Shown: positions 44,191-52,299 of the stretch, piece after piece
Layout: each line of letters starts with the position of its first letter
Numbering within the stretch: the stretch's first letter is position 1
Origin: a virus
Direction: 5' to 3' (one strand)
IMG/VR virus record: IMGVR_UViG_3300031857_000015
Span: 124,001 to 188,000 of that record
Length of the DNA: 64,000 nt
The notes under the pieces: model-generated
What the model saw: the letters and a program-made list of their open reading frames with translations, nothing else
Database searches by the model: none
What the model was told of the DNA's origin: nothing
Program-made: the position numbers and the translations under genes

Positions 44191-44688
44191 CTAGCCGTCG
44201 CTTCCCGGTCCTGAGACGGGCTCGACGGAAAGGACTTCAAATGTCCCATACTTTTCCTGCGCGTTGTTGAATGGGGAGAAGCCCCGGTACTTTCCAACTA
44301 AAGTGAGTAAATGCACAAAGTCTCCCAATGAAATCTCGTCTGGAAGCACCGCCGACAATATCACAATGTCGCCGGGGCGAAAAGCCTCGTGCAGCGCGTA
44401 GTGGCTACGCATCTGATTATCAGCTTGCGGCGTCAAAATCGTACGGCGCCAGTCGTTGCGCGGCTCGCCCATAACGATCGGGCACCAGTCGATTTTTTTG
44501 ACGTCACTGTGGTGCCGGTTGGCGATCTTGGCTGCGTAGCGCATGCAAGCCAGCCACGCAGACGGCAAGAACATAACCCGCTGACTTGGGTCGCGGTCAA
44601 AGCAGAAAATAATTTGGCCGTGACGCCGCTTTTTTGCCGAGCCAAGGCAAACACGGTTGAACCGGATTTTGATAGTTATTTCTTGCAT
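44191..44688 (-). CDS. Hypothetical protein, 165 aa, between Rad50 and UvsW genes
   Basis: The start is ATG 44688 (MQEITIKIRFNRVCLGSAKK). Beta-rich N-terminal strands (HGQIIFCFDRDPSQRVMFLP) lead to a helical part (AWLACMRYAAKIANRHHSDV) and later to FRPGDIVILSAVLPDEISLG. Aromatic and basic residues are frequent. No named family fits. The position within the recombination block suggests a nucleic-acid role. It is coupled to its neighbours by 1-base gaps. Confidence 0.72.
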   Translation of the reverse strand: MQEITIKIRFNRVCLGSAKKRRHGQIIFCFDRDPSQRVMFLPSAWLACMRYAAKIANRHHSDVKKIDWCPIVMGEPRNDWRRTILTPQADNQMRSHYALHEAFRPGDIVILSAVLPDEISLGDFVHLLTLVGKYRGFSPFNNAQEKYGTFEVLSVEPVSGPGSDG

Positions 44689-44689
44689 G

Positions 44690-45631
44690 TCACTGCTGCT
44701 TCGTGCTCATATGCTCCGCGTACGCTGCTCGCTCGGCCGGCGTTTTGAAAAACAAGTTGGGTGCGAACAAACCGTCTTTTGCGCCGCGCCGGTTTTCTAA
44801 ACTGTCGAGCCAGTTGTAGCGTAAATAGCGCACAAATGCCTGCGACGCGCGTAGGTCGCCCTTAGCGCCGCCCCGCACAGCTTTGTGAATGCGATACAGA
44901 AAGTTTGCTGGGTCCTGCAGATCGACATCCGCGGGCTCAACAGTCTTCCACGCCCGCAAAACGTTCGCGCAGCGCAGTTCACGGCTTTTGTGTAACAACC
45001 GTTTTGGCGTCGATACGTGCTCTTGTACTTGCGGCGTTAAACCTAAAAACAACTCAAGCTTTGCGGCGCGATCAGGAGCTTTTCTGTCGACGTACCAGCG
45101 CGGGTCAACGATAGTCGCCAAAAGCTGTGCTGCGACCTCGCCGTCCAGCGTCGGTATGAACGCCAAAGCTTTGTGCGCAGGGTGCATACGAAAATAGGCT
45201 TTCGCCGCATCATCAAACACAAAGTTAGCGCGCTGGAGTCGCCCGATCATGGCGTACGTCGGATAATCATGGACTGAGAGCTTGTGCCACCCGCCTGCAG
45301 CCGGGGCTACGTCTACGCTGCGCATTCGCCGCAGTACGATCTGTGGGTCGGCAATCTCTTCTGCCGTGTGCAGCACGTTTGGCCCCGCCACCTCGACACG
45401 ATTGATCTCGTTTTTGTAGTGCCGCAGATACAACGCAGAAATAAGCTCTGCATTCTGCGGTAGCCCCAGCACGCGCACCTGTAAGCCTATGCCGGTCAGC
45501 ACCGGAGACAGTAAAAACGAATCAAGCAATTGATCTGAATTTGTCGCCGGACCAATGCCGACAGAAAACCAGATCCGCCCATCTGTGTGGGTGTGCAGTT
45601 TGATTACGTTTTCGTCAACTACGCTGTACAT
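44690..45631 (-). CDS. Hypothetical protein, 313 aa, next to Rad50 gene
   Basis: The start ATG 45631 has GGAG 9 bases upstream and lies 17 bases inside the Rad50 gene end. The N-terminus is beta-rich (VIKLHTHTDGRIWFSVGIGP, GIGLQVRVLGLPQNAELISA) and the C-terminal half is helical and basic (LLHKSRELRCANVLRAWKTV, FVRYLRYNWLDSLENRRG). No known motif is seen. It may belong to the Rad50/Mre11 module. Confidence 0.72.
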   Translation of the reverse strand: MYSVVDENVIKLHTHTDGRIWFSVGIGPATNSDQLLDSFLLSPVLTGIGLQVRVLGLPQNAELISALYLRHYKNEINRVEVAGPNVLHTAEEIADPQIVLRRMRSVDVAPAAGGWHKLSVHDYPTYAMIGRLQRANFVFDDAAKAYFRMHPAHKALAFIPTLDGEVAAQLLATIVDPRWYVDRKAPDRAAKLELFLGLTPQVQEHVSTPKRLLHKSRELRCANVLRAWKTVEPADVDLQDPANFLYRIHKAVRGGAKGDLRASQAFVRYLRYNWLDSLENRRGAKDGLFAPNLFFKTPAERAAYAEHMSTKQQ

Positions 45632-47768
45632 GCCGTAACTCCGGTGCCTCTAATTCAATTGCTGATTCAAACAGATGCGAAAGATTAATCGCGTGCGTGA
45701 CGAGCAAACACTGCAAACCTTTTGCTGTGGATAGCTCGCGTAGCTTCTCTAGAACCGGCGCTAATGCCTGAATACGCGGCTGATCCAAAGACGCAGTCGG
45801 CTCGTCCAGCGCGAGTAAGCCGATTTCTTCGGCAAACATGGCGTTGACGGCGACTCGAAACGCAAGTGCCAAGACGGTTTTTTGCCCGACGGACAATCGC
45901 TGGGCGACTTGTCGGCGGCCGTCAAAGAATTCGGCAATAAATGTCGGTGTTCCATCAGTGGCCACCTTGATAACAAAATTAACGCGAAACACTTGCAGAA
46001 GTTCGTTAATTGCCGACTCTAGCCGCTGAAGGTTACGCTGGGCGACTAGGCGCGGAGCGTTCTTCAGGGCCTCTCGTGCTGTTTCGGCAACACCCGACCA
46101 ACTGCGCAATTTCTTAGCCCGCTGTTCTTGCTGTCTAACCTCCGCTGCCTGCTCGTCAAAACGCTTCTTCTCAAACAAAATTTGCGCGCGCTGATCAGCC
46201 AGTCCGGTTCGCGTCTTCAACTGATCCTGCAACTGGTGCAGACGTGTCTGCGATAAATGGGCGTCGGCCTGTGTTACCGAGATCTCTGCTAACTCTTCCT
46301 CTAGCTGCTTTTTGCGCGACCGTAACGCTTCGATGGCCCCGTTGACCTGTGCGCGTTCTTCACGCGCTTTCTGCGCCAACGGTTCAATCTCTTTTTTGAC
46401 GCGCTGAAATTCTTCGTAATCAACTACCGCCTGTTGCAGCGCGTCCTCGCTCAACTCCGGCGGCTTCACGGCCAGCAGGTCTTTTTCCGCCGCATTAAGC
46501 TGCTGTTCTTTTGCTTCCCGGGCTTTCTGTCTCTTTTCCCAGTCCTGCCACACACCTTCTTTAAATGTCTGCTGGCTCGCGGCCTGTTTCCACTCCGCTA
46601 ACTCTTCTTCCATTTTAACAAGGTCGGCTTTGTACTGTTCAACCTGTGAGGCAAGCTGCGACGACGGCGTATGGCACGTCGGGCACTCGGCAATGCCGTC
46701 TGCCGAAAACATATCAATAAAACGCTTGGCCTCTTTGATGCGCTGCTCTTTTGCGTGCTGATCGCGGCGCATCTCTTCTGCTGTCGGTAGGCCGGGTTTT
46801 TCTGGCTGCTGGTCTTTCTCTCGCTCAGCGTCGAGTTGTGCCCGCGTAGCTTGAAAGTTTTCTTTCGCCTTTGCCACGCTCTTGTAGCTTGCCCAGTGAC
46901 CCAGCGCGACTCTCGCGGCAGCGTGAGACTCTTCCTGCCCGTTAGCCGCCTCTGTCAGCGCAAGTAAGTCGGCGTCGTACTGCGCAGACGCGTTAACAAG
47001 GTCATCCAGCTTTTTTTGCTGCAGCTCCAGCTGCTGTTCGAGCTTCGACAGCTCGCCCGCACCGCGCTCCCGCGCGTCCCACTGCTGAATCGTCGCTTGA
47101 TCAGCCCGCATGTGCGACAGGATGTCGTCGGGGTTGGGCAACTTCGCCATCTGCTCCGACAACGCCTGCGCCCGCTTGGCCGCGTCGCTGGCCTGCGCGT
47201 CTAACTCGTCAGCCGTCTGCACGATCTCGGGAATGTTTAGCTTTGTCAAAGACTTGCCGATCGCGTCCTGACACTTGTCAGCACGAGCGGTGTTAAACAA
47301 CCGCTGAAAAAACTTATCTGTGTCGGTCTGATTATCGTCGATGAACGAGAAGATCTCGGTCTGCGACACAATAATGAACCGGCTGATGAATTTAGCGTCG
47401 ACGCCCAGCAGCTTTTCGATGCCGGCGGTCACGCTCTTGTCGCCGCGGCCTATTTCTTTGCCGTCCACGAGCAGCGTGGCCTGCTCTTTCTCCGGGAGCA
47501 GGTGCCGCGTCACAACGGCGATATGCCCGTTGTGCTCGAACTCTAGCGTGGCGTACGCCGGTTCACCTTCGCGAGCATATTGCGAAATGTTGTCGGACTT
47601 TACGCCAAAATTTGGATTCTCGCCGGTGAGCAACCACCGAATCGCCCCGAACAAGCTGCTCTTGCCCGAACCGTTTTCGCCGAGAATCGCCACCAGCCCG
47701 CGCGTGAACTCACACACTCGATAGCGGTGGTGTACCCAGTTCTTCACTTCCAGTCTCAAGAGCTGCAT
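45615..47768 (-). CDS. SbcC/Rad50-like ATPase with zinc hook (gp46-like)
   Basis: The protein has 717 residues. The N-terminal ATPase half has Walker A GENGSGKSS (30-38) and SQTEIFSFIDD, the usual place of the Q-loop. Long coiled coils (about 180-350 and 370-560) flank a hook with C362-P-T-C365 (GIAECPTCHTPSS). The C-terminal half has RLSVGQKTVLALAFRVAVNA (signature), then IGLLALDEPTASLDQPR (Walker B, D-loop) and LLVTHAI. With the Mre11-like nuclease it resects DNA ends to feed the RecA-like recombinase. It is shorter than bacterial SbcC (about 1,000 residues), as in phages. Confidence 0.93.
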   Translation of the reverse strand: MQLLRLEVKNWVHHRYRVCEFTRGLVAILGENGSGKSSLFGAIRWLLTGENPNFGVKSDNISQYAREGEPAYATLEFEHNGHIAVVTRHLLPEKEQATLLVDGKEIGRGDKSVTAGIEKLLGVDAKFISRFIIVSQTEIFSFIDDNQTDTDKFFQRLFNTARADKCQDAIGKSLTKLNIPEIVQTADELDAQASDAAKRAQALSEQMAKLPNPDDILSHMRADQATIQQWDARERGAGELSKLEQQLELQQKKLDDLVNASAQYDADLLALTEAANGQEESHAAARVALGHWASYKSVAKAKENFQATRAQLDAEREKDQQPEKPGLPTAEEMRRDQHAKEQRIKEAKRFIDMFSADGIAECPTCHTPSSQLASQVEQYKADLVKMEEELAEWKQAASQQTFKEGVWQDWEKRQKAREAKEQQLNAAEKDLLAVKPPELSEDALQQAVVDYEEFQRVKKEIEPLAQKAREERAQVNGAIEALRSRKKQLEEELAEISVTQADAHLSQTRLHQLQDQLKTRTGLADQRAQILFEKKRFDEQAAEVRQQEQRAKKLRSWSGVAETAREALKNAPRLVAQRNLQRLESAINELLQVFRVNFVIKVATDGTPTFIAEFFDGRRQVAQRLSVGQKTVLALAFRVAVNAMFAEEIGLLALDEPTASLDQPRIQALAPVLEKLRELSTAKGLQCLLVTHAINLSHLFESAIELEAPELRHVQRS

Positions 47769-48891
47769 CGTTGGGTTCTCCCGTCATGTATTTTGAAAAC
47801 TGTACATCAAGCTCTTTGTTTGCGTCGTCGGCTGCGAGTAGTGCCGCGGCCAACTTGTATGCGTCTGTCCCGTCACCCAGCAAGTCGCCGAGCGCGGACA
47901 GCAAATCGTTCTTGGCGCCGTCTCTGGTGCCCGTGCGTTTATCGGTGTCGTACTTGTTGGTCAACGCCTCACAGAACACATGCGCTGCGTCGCCAACTGC
48001 CGTGACCAGCCGGATATAAGCGTCAGGCAGCCGCTTGTCGAACTTCATGCGCACAATTGGCTTCATAATCTCTGGCGGATACCCCGCTTGAGTCGCCTCG
48101 GAGCGCGCGTCATTGATATCTCTGATCAACCATTCGGCGCACAGGTTATCTAGCAGCGCCTGATCTTCGACGCGATAGTCGAGGAACCGGCGTGTCTTGA
48201 GCGGCACAGGACGGAACTCAAAGTTCCCTTTCTCGTCGCCATAGATAACAAAAAAGAACTTCGCCGCCTCTTCACCGCAGTCCTGCATACAGATTGAGCC
48301 CGGCGATAGCATCTGAATGGGCTGGCCCTGCGCGTTTGTGGCTGTCACTGTTTTGGTTACGTGAAAGTCGCCGGCCAGTACGGTTCGCACATGGTGCACG
48401 TCAAACAGGTCGCACTCAGTGCGGCCGACGTTGCCCATGAAATCTTTCCAAACCTGATGCACGATCAAGATATCAGTATCTTCCGGCACTTCTTTGAACG
48501 CCGTCTGGATCTCGCCGCGCGGCAGCCAGTCGAGGCCGTAAACGCGCACGCCGTTGATCGGCACAGTCTGCTTATGAATATGCCGCGACCATTTGTGCAC
48601 GCTCAGCCACGGCGCGTTGCGGTCGTACTCGTGGTTGCCCTGAATATAGTGCACGTCAAGGTTAGCAGCCTGCATCCGGCTCAAACCGTTACACAGCTGC
48701 GCGATCGGGCGGGCTGAGTTGCTTTTCTTCTCAAGCACGTCGCCGCCCAGAATTAACTGCAGGCCGTGGTTAATGCAGTAGTCAATAATTTGATTGAAGC
48801 TGTAATACGCGTCGCCGTAGATGCCGGGACGCGTTGACCACGCACCGTCTTCAAGGTGCAGGTCGGCGGTAAACACAAAAAGGGGTCTCAC
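47710..48891 (-). CDS. SbcD/Mre11-like nuclease (gp47-like)
   Basis: The protein has 393 residues. The start is GTG 48891 with AGGAG 6 bases upstream. Metallophosphoesterase motifs: D10-x-H12 (FTADLHLE), D51 (LILGGDVLE), GNHE with N86/H87 (YIQGNHEYD), H (DILIVHQVW) and GDFH (VLAGDFHVTKTVT). It forms the Mre11/Rad50 complex with the gene downstream, whose start lies 59 bases inside this one, so the two are coupled. The C-terminus is disordered (LETGSEELGTPPLSS). Confidence 0.93.
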   Translation of the reverse strand: MRPLFVFTADLHLEDGAWSTRPGIYGDAYYSFNQIIDYCINHGLQLILGGDVLEKKSNSARPIAQLCNGLSRMQAANLDVHYIQGNHEYDRNAPWLSVHKWSRHIHKQTVPINGVRVYGLDWLPRGEIQTAFKEVPEDTDILIVHQVWKDFMGNVGRTECDLFDVHHVRTVLAGDFHVTKTVTATNAQGQPIQMLSPGSICMQDCGEEAAKFFFVIYGDEKGNFEFRPVPLKTRRFLDYRVEDQALLDNLCAEWLIRDINDARSEATQAGYPPEIMKPIVRMKFDKRLPDAYIRLVTAVGDAAHVFCEALTNKYDTDKRTGTRDGAKNDLLSALGDLLGDGTDAYKLAAALLAADDANKELDVQFSKYMTGEPNDAALETGSEELGTPPLSSV

Positions 48892-48900
48892 GCACCGCTC

Positions 48901-49521
48901 CTAGTCTTCGTCGTCCTCGTCTTCATAATCAACGCCATCGTCATCTTCAAAATACTCTTCTTCGTCGTATTGCTTGCTGTTGTTTTTGGCGCCGTACGGC
49001 AATTGCCAGTACGGGTTAACCGGCACATCAGACATGCCCGGACCATAGTCAAACGGCTTGAACAGTTTCATCAGCGTTGCCATGTATGCGCCGATGATTT
49101 TGGGTAGTTTATTTACGTCAATAGACTGGATGGTGTGTGCCATCTCTTTCCACGACTCGGGCTCACCACTAAACCAACCGTCGTCTTTCTTTTTGCCTTT
49201 GGGCGTCGTGGTAACCACTTTGAAAAACGAAAGTGTGAACAGCTCGGCCAAATCTTCCATCGTTGGCTCGGGCTGACTGAACGCCTTGTGCTTCAGTCTG
49301 TGCTTTTGCTGCAGCGCCAACAACTCGCCGTCAAAATCTGCCTGCAACTGCTGCAAGTCTTTGGCTAGCCGGGCGGCAATCACGATCTCTTTGACGCCCA
49401 GATGCGTCGGGTTCATCAGATCGAGAACCGACCACAGCAGATGGTAGTCGCGCTTCATCGCCGCGACATACGTCCGAATAAAATGCTGTTCTGTTTTAGA
49501 TATGTTATTCGGATTGAACAT
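48901..49521 (-). CDS. Hypothetical protein with acidic tail, 206 aa
   Basis: The start is ATG 49521 behind AAGG. The first 150 residues are helical (NISKTEQHFIRTYVAAMKRD, AARLAKDLQQLQADFDGELL). The C-terminal 30 residues are very acidic (EEEYFEDDDGVDYEDEDDED), a tail typical of ssDNA-binding or partner-binding phage proteins. No fold is recognised. It precedes the Mre11 gene by 10 bases. Confidence 0.72.
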   Translation of the reverse strand: MFNPNNISKTEQHFIRTYVAAMKRDYHLLWSVLDLMNPTHLGVKEIVIAARLAKDLQQLQADFDGELLALQQKHRLKHKAFSQPEPTMEDLAELFTLSFFKVVTTTPKGKKKDDGWFSGEPESWKEMAHTIQSIDVNKLPKIIGAYMATLMKLFKPFDYGPGMSDVPVNPYWQLPYGAKNNSKQYDEEEYFEDDDGVDYEDEDDED

Positions 49522-49552
49522 GCGGCAGCCTTGATTACACGCACGTAATTAA

Positions 49553-49795
49553 TTAGTCGCTTTCGGGCGGCGGCTCGTCTGTCACTCTCGCAATAATACC
49601 ATCTCGCTCAAGATCCTGCAGCAGCGGTTCAATTCGTCGTATGTATCCGCACAACATACTCATCCAGTTCACTAGCTCTTCCGGTGTACGCTGTAAAAAC
49701 TTTTCTTTAAGCTCTTCTTCGGTGAGGTATTCGACCTCGATGTTCTCAAATTTATCGCCGCGCTTAGCGCGCAAATAAGCGCCGGTCATTCGCAA
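49553..49795 (-). CDS. Hypothetical protein, 80 aa
   Basis: The start ATG 49795 overlaps the preceding gene by 10 bases. The sequence is helical and acidic (EYLTEEELKEKFLQRTPEEL, then YIRRIEPLLQDLERDGIIAR). No domain is recognised. It is probably a small accessory protein of the replication region. Confidence 0.68.
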   Translation of the reverse strand: MRMTGAYLRAKRGDKFENIEVEYLTEEELKEKFLQRTPEELVNWMSMLCGYIRRIEPLLQDLERDGIIARVTDEPPPESD

Positions 49796-50019
49796 GCCTC
49801 CGTAGAAACACAGCCATCAAGGTGAAACACCGCCTTAAAAGTATCAAAAGCTTTTTCAACACGCATGCGGGTCATTACAGAAACGCCGAGCAGCGCGTTT
49901 GCAATTTCGTCGATGTTGACGTCGTCTTTTTCCAGTATGCGCTCTACCAGCAGGTCGAGATCGTCTGCTGTGTTGTAAATGTTTGTGATATCCGTCTCTA
50001 GTTGAAAACGATCAGCCAT
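49786..50019 (-). CDS. Hypothetical protein, 77 aa
   Basis: The start ATG 50019 has AGGAG upstream (ACTAGGAGCTAAAA). It contains two helical segments (NTADDLDLLVERILEKDDVN, ALLGVSVMTRMRVEKAFDTF). It is the first protein gene after the tRNA-Met gene; a run of eight T residues precedes it on the minus strand. The family is not recognised. Confidence 0.7.
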   Translation of the reverse strand: MADRFQLETDITNIYNTADDLDLLVERILEKDDVNIDEIANALLGVSVMTRMRVEKAFDTFKAVFHLDGCVSTEACE

Positions 50020-50071
50020 TTTTAGCTCCTAGTAAAAAAAACAATAAGTAGCTCAGCCGTCAGCCTCCGAT

Positions 50072-50147
50072 TAGCCGGGGTGAGATTTGAACTCACGGTC
50101 TCTAGCTTATGAGGCTAGCGAGGACGACCTAACTCCTCTACCCGGCG
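50072..50147 (-). tRNA. tRNA-Met (CAU)
   Basis: A 76-nt cloverleaf with acceptor CGCCGGG/CCCGGCU (1-72 mispaired), D-stem GAGG/CCUC, anticodon stem CUAGC/GCUAG with loop CUCAUAA (anticodon CAU), and T-stem GUGAG/CUCAC with loop UUCAAAU. The stem lacks the three G-C pairs of initiators, so despite the 1-72 mismatch it looks like an elongator Met or an Ile(CAU) type. No CCA is encoded. It begins 12 bases after the GIY-YIG gene. Confidence 0.85.
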
Positions 50148-50158
50148 ATAAATGTGTT

Positions 50159-51733
50159 TTAAACGTCGCCGCCAACAACGCCGCCAAACTGCGTAATAAT
50201 AGCGTGTGCGTCATCAACCGAAATATCAAAAAACTCGTTGTTTTGCCGTTTATCGGCATACTCTCTGTGTAAACGTGTTTCGAGCGCTACGCAGTCGCCC
50301 GTAACGATATACCCAACTAGTTTTAATCCACCCGGCACAAAAGTCTGACTTTCGCGTTGTCGCGCTTCTACAGCGCGCCGTGTGCGCCCAATTTTAATGT
50401 AACCGCGCGTCGGCTCCTGCAAAAAGTAGACGTGCTCGTCCGTTTTTACGGGCGCTGATTCGTTCAGCGTCTCCTCGCCTAAAAACCCGGTCGGCACACG
50501 CGACAGATGTTTCGGTACAACAACGGCGCCCGCGCGCAGAATAAGCTTTGGCTCTTTTCTGCCGACGCCGGTCCAGTACAGCGCCATGTGCGGATTTCTC
50601 CAATGCGGCGAGACAAGGCTTTGCGCGTTTAACTTCTTGCCAATAGAAAATCCGCGCCCCTGAATGTTTGCCGCTTTATCCTCCAGCCACTTCTTTGCCG
50701 CCTCGTCAGTTTCACGGTCGTAACGTTCCTGATGCTTTGCCAGCACAATCGGCGTGATCAGGTCGCTACCGCAGTGCAACATCGAGGCGAACGACGCGAG
50801 TTTGAAAACAAACTGATTGACCTCTAGTGATTGGTACCCCATGTACAGCGGCAGCCGCTGCCCGCGGCAATCGTCTGCTGCGTGCTGATGTTTAATCGTC
50901 TCTTCAATTGTTTTCAAACGAACGACTGAGTTCTGTGACACAGGAAACATGTTCGGACCGCGCGTAAACTGATACGAATCGCCCGCAGCAAGCTGCAAAT
51001 CATCGGGCGCCTGCATCGCCTGATATTTAGTGGCTTCTAGCTGAAACGCCACAATGCTTTCGTGATCGTTGCCGGCAGCAAAGCTCGGTTCGTATGGGCG
51101 GTCGTTTGATTCAGGAATGTCTTCGTACACACCGCCGAGCAAATAAACCTCGTGGTGATGATGCTCGCCCGGAAGCGGCTTGGTGTACTCGACAAGCGCG
51201 CTGCCAATTACGCCAGCAAAAACGTCGACGTTTTTGTTAGTAAAATATTGCGTGTTCTCCGGCACAACGTGCGGCTGCCCCACCGTAATCAGAACAGATT
51301 TGATTCCATACGGTTCGTGCCCCTCGGCAAATCGGAACAGCATTGTGCGCTGCGGGAAGTTCAAAAACGCCGCAGACACGTCGAGCTTTGTATTACGAAT
51401 CAGCTGCTCGACAATCGGGTAAACGTTATAGAACGGACGCTCCGTGTTGTACCACTCGTACTCGGATAGAACGCTGATGTGCGTCCGAACAATATCGCCA
51501 ACAACTTTGTCTGTCCACTCGCCGGGAACGACGTTGCGGTCAAAAGGTTGCGTCGCCATCTGCTGTAAAAATTCTACATTCGACTGCTTCTTAAGCGCCT
51601 GCAACGCGCGGTCAACCGCGTTTAAATAAGCGTCACGCGATAAGCCAATTATTTCAGACTCGCCAGCTGCTAGTTGATGTTCAAAGTCAGTTATTGATCG
51701 TTGTTTTGCATTTACAAAATCGTGAAAACGCAT
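50159..51733 (-). CDS. Unknown protein with C-terminal GIY-YIG (T5orf172-like) domain
   Basis: The protein has 524 residues. Residues 432-524 carry the T5orf172/MUG113 type of GIY-YIG fold: HVYFLQ, then GYIKIGRTRRAVEARQRES, a long helix with ALETRLHREYADKR, then NEFFDIS and a final helix. In this family the GIY equivalents are VYF and YIKIG, and Arg and Glu form the nuclease site. The first 430 residues are unrecognised (SVLSEYEWYNTERPFYNVY, EHHHHEVYLLGGVY). The gene sits exactly between tRNA-Gln and tRNA-Met. It could be a nuclease, a homing-like protein, or a DNA-processing protein. Confidence 0.7.
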   Translation of the reverse strand: MRFHDFVNAKQRSITDFEHQLAAGESEIIGLSRDAYLNAVDRALQALKKQSNVEFLQQMATQPFDRNVVPGEWTDKVVGDIVRTHISVLSEYEWYNTERPFYNVYPIVEQLIRNTKLDVSAAFLNFPQRTMLFRFAEGHEPYGIKSVLITVGQPHVVPENTQYFTNKNVDVFAGVIGSALVEYTKPLPGEHHHHEVYLLGGVYEDIPESNDRPYEPSFAAGNDHESIVAFQLEATKYQAMQAPDDLQLAAGDSYQFTRGPNMFPVSQNSVVRLKTIEETIKHQHAADDCRGQRLPLYMGYQSLEVNQFVFKLASFASMLHCGSDLITPIVLAKHQERYDRETDEAAKKWLEDKAANIQGRGFSIGKKLNAQSLVSPHWRNPHMALYWTGVGRKEPKLILRAGAVVVPKHLSRVPTGFLGEETLNESAPVKTDEHVYFLQEPTRGYIKIGRTRRAVEARQRESQTFVPGGLKLVGYIVTGDCVALETRLHREYADKRQNNEFFDISVDDAHAIITQFGGVVGGDV

Positions 51734-51769
51734 ACGTGCGTCCTTTGTGTTTGACTTACCAAACTACAG

Positions 51770-51840
51770 ATGCCCGACTAGGATTCGAACCTAGACAAAG
51801 GGAACCAAAATCCCTTGTGCTACCGTTACACCATCGGGCA
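51770..51840 (-). tRNA. tRNA-Gln (UUG)
   Basis: A 71-nt cloverleaf with acceptor UGCCCGA/UCGGGCA, short D-arm, anticodon stem AGGGA/UCCCU with loop UUUUGGU (anticodon UUG), and T-stem CUAGG/CCUAG with loop UUCGAAU. All arms pair well. No CCA is encoded. It lies 36 bases upstream of the GIY-YIG gene start. Confidence 0.92.
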
Positions 51841-52011
51841 ACCGCGCGTTGATTCCATTCATTTACGCTCTTCTGACGCCCACCTCGGATACCGTCATGT
51901 TAAGCGTCGTCAGCTCGTGGTTATAACCCACTCACGGTTTGGGTGCCGGGCCGTCGATGATTGCAACGGCTTTGTGGCGGAAACGGGACGCCGGCTCGCC
52001 CTCCCGTGTAT
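51841..52011. other. Spacer without a supported gene upstream of tRNA-Gln
   Basis: In 171 bases I find no gene with a start and ribosome site. It contains a perfect GGTTATAACC palindrome near 51920-51929. No third tRNA can be folded here. It may hold the promoter for the tRNA/GIY-YIG segment, but no clear -35/-10 pair is visible. Confidence 0.4.
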
Positions 52012-52290
52012 TTATTCTTCTCCTGCCGCTACGTCGTTGAAGCTGACAAACTCGCCGCCATCGTCGTCAAACAGTACGCCCGGATCTCCGCCGTCTCCTG
52101 CCGCTTCCGCTGCGCGCTGAGCGTACTTTTTCAACAGTTTGTAGATTGCTGACCCGTGTTGATCGCCAAACTTGATGCACAGCAACGCCTCCACGGTCAG
52201 ATACTCTTCATAGCCTTCTTCGACGTTGTCCTCTTCGTACGGGTTCTCGTCGTCGATAAACCCGCCGAAGTCAAAATTTTCGTTGTACAT
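52012..52290 (-). CDS. Hypothetical acidic protein, 92 aa
   Basis: The start is ATG 52290. The N-terminal 25 residues are acidic (DFGGFIDDENPYEEDNVEEG), a short helical core follows (AIYKLLKKYAQRAAEAAG), then another acidic stretch. No domain is recognised. It is separated by 9 bases from the gene upstream. Confidence 0.7.
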   Translation of the reverse strand: MYNENFDFGGFIDDENPYEEDNVEEGYEEYLTVEALLCIKFGDQHGSAIYKLLKKYAQRAAEAAGDGGDPGVLFDDDGGEFVSFNDVAAGEE

Positions 52291-52299
52291 GGTGTTGCC

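Noticed and set aside
50072-50147. Calling the CAU tRNA an initiator because of its 1-72 mispair
   Set aside because: The anticodon stem lacks the three G-C pairs that define initiators.
51841-52011. Possible third tRNA between tRNA-Gln and the 92-aa gene
   Set aside because: The GGTTATAACC palindrome cannot be placed in a cloverleaf; no acceptor or T-arm pairs with it.
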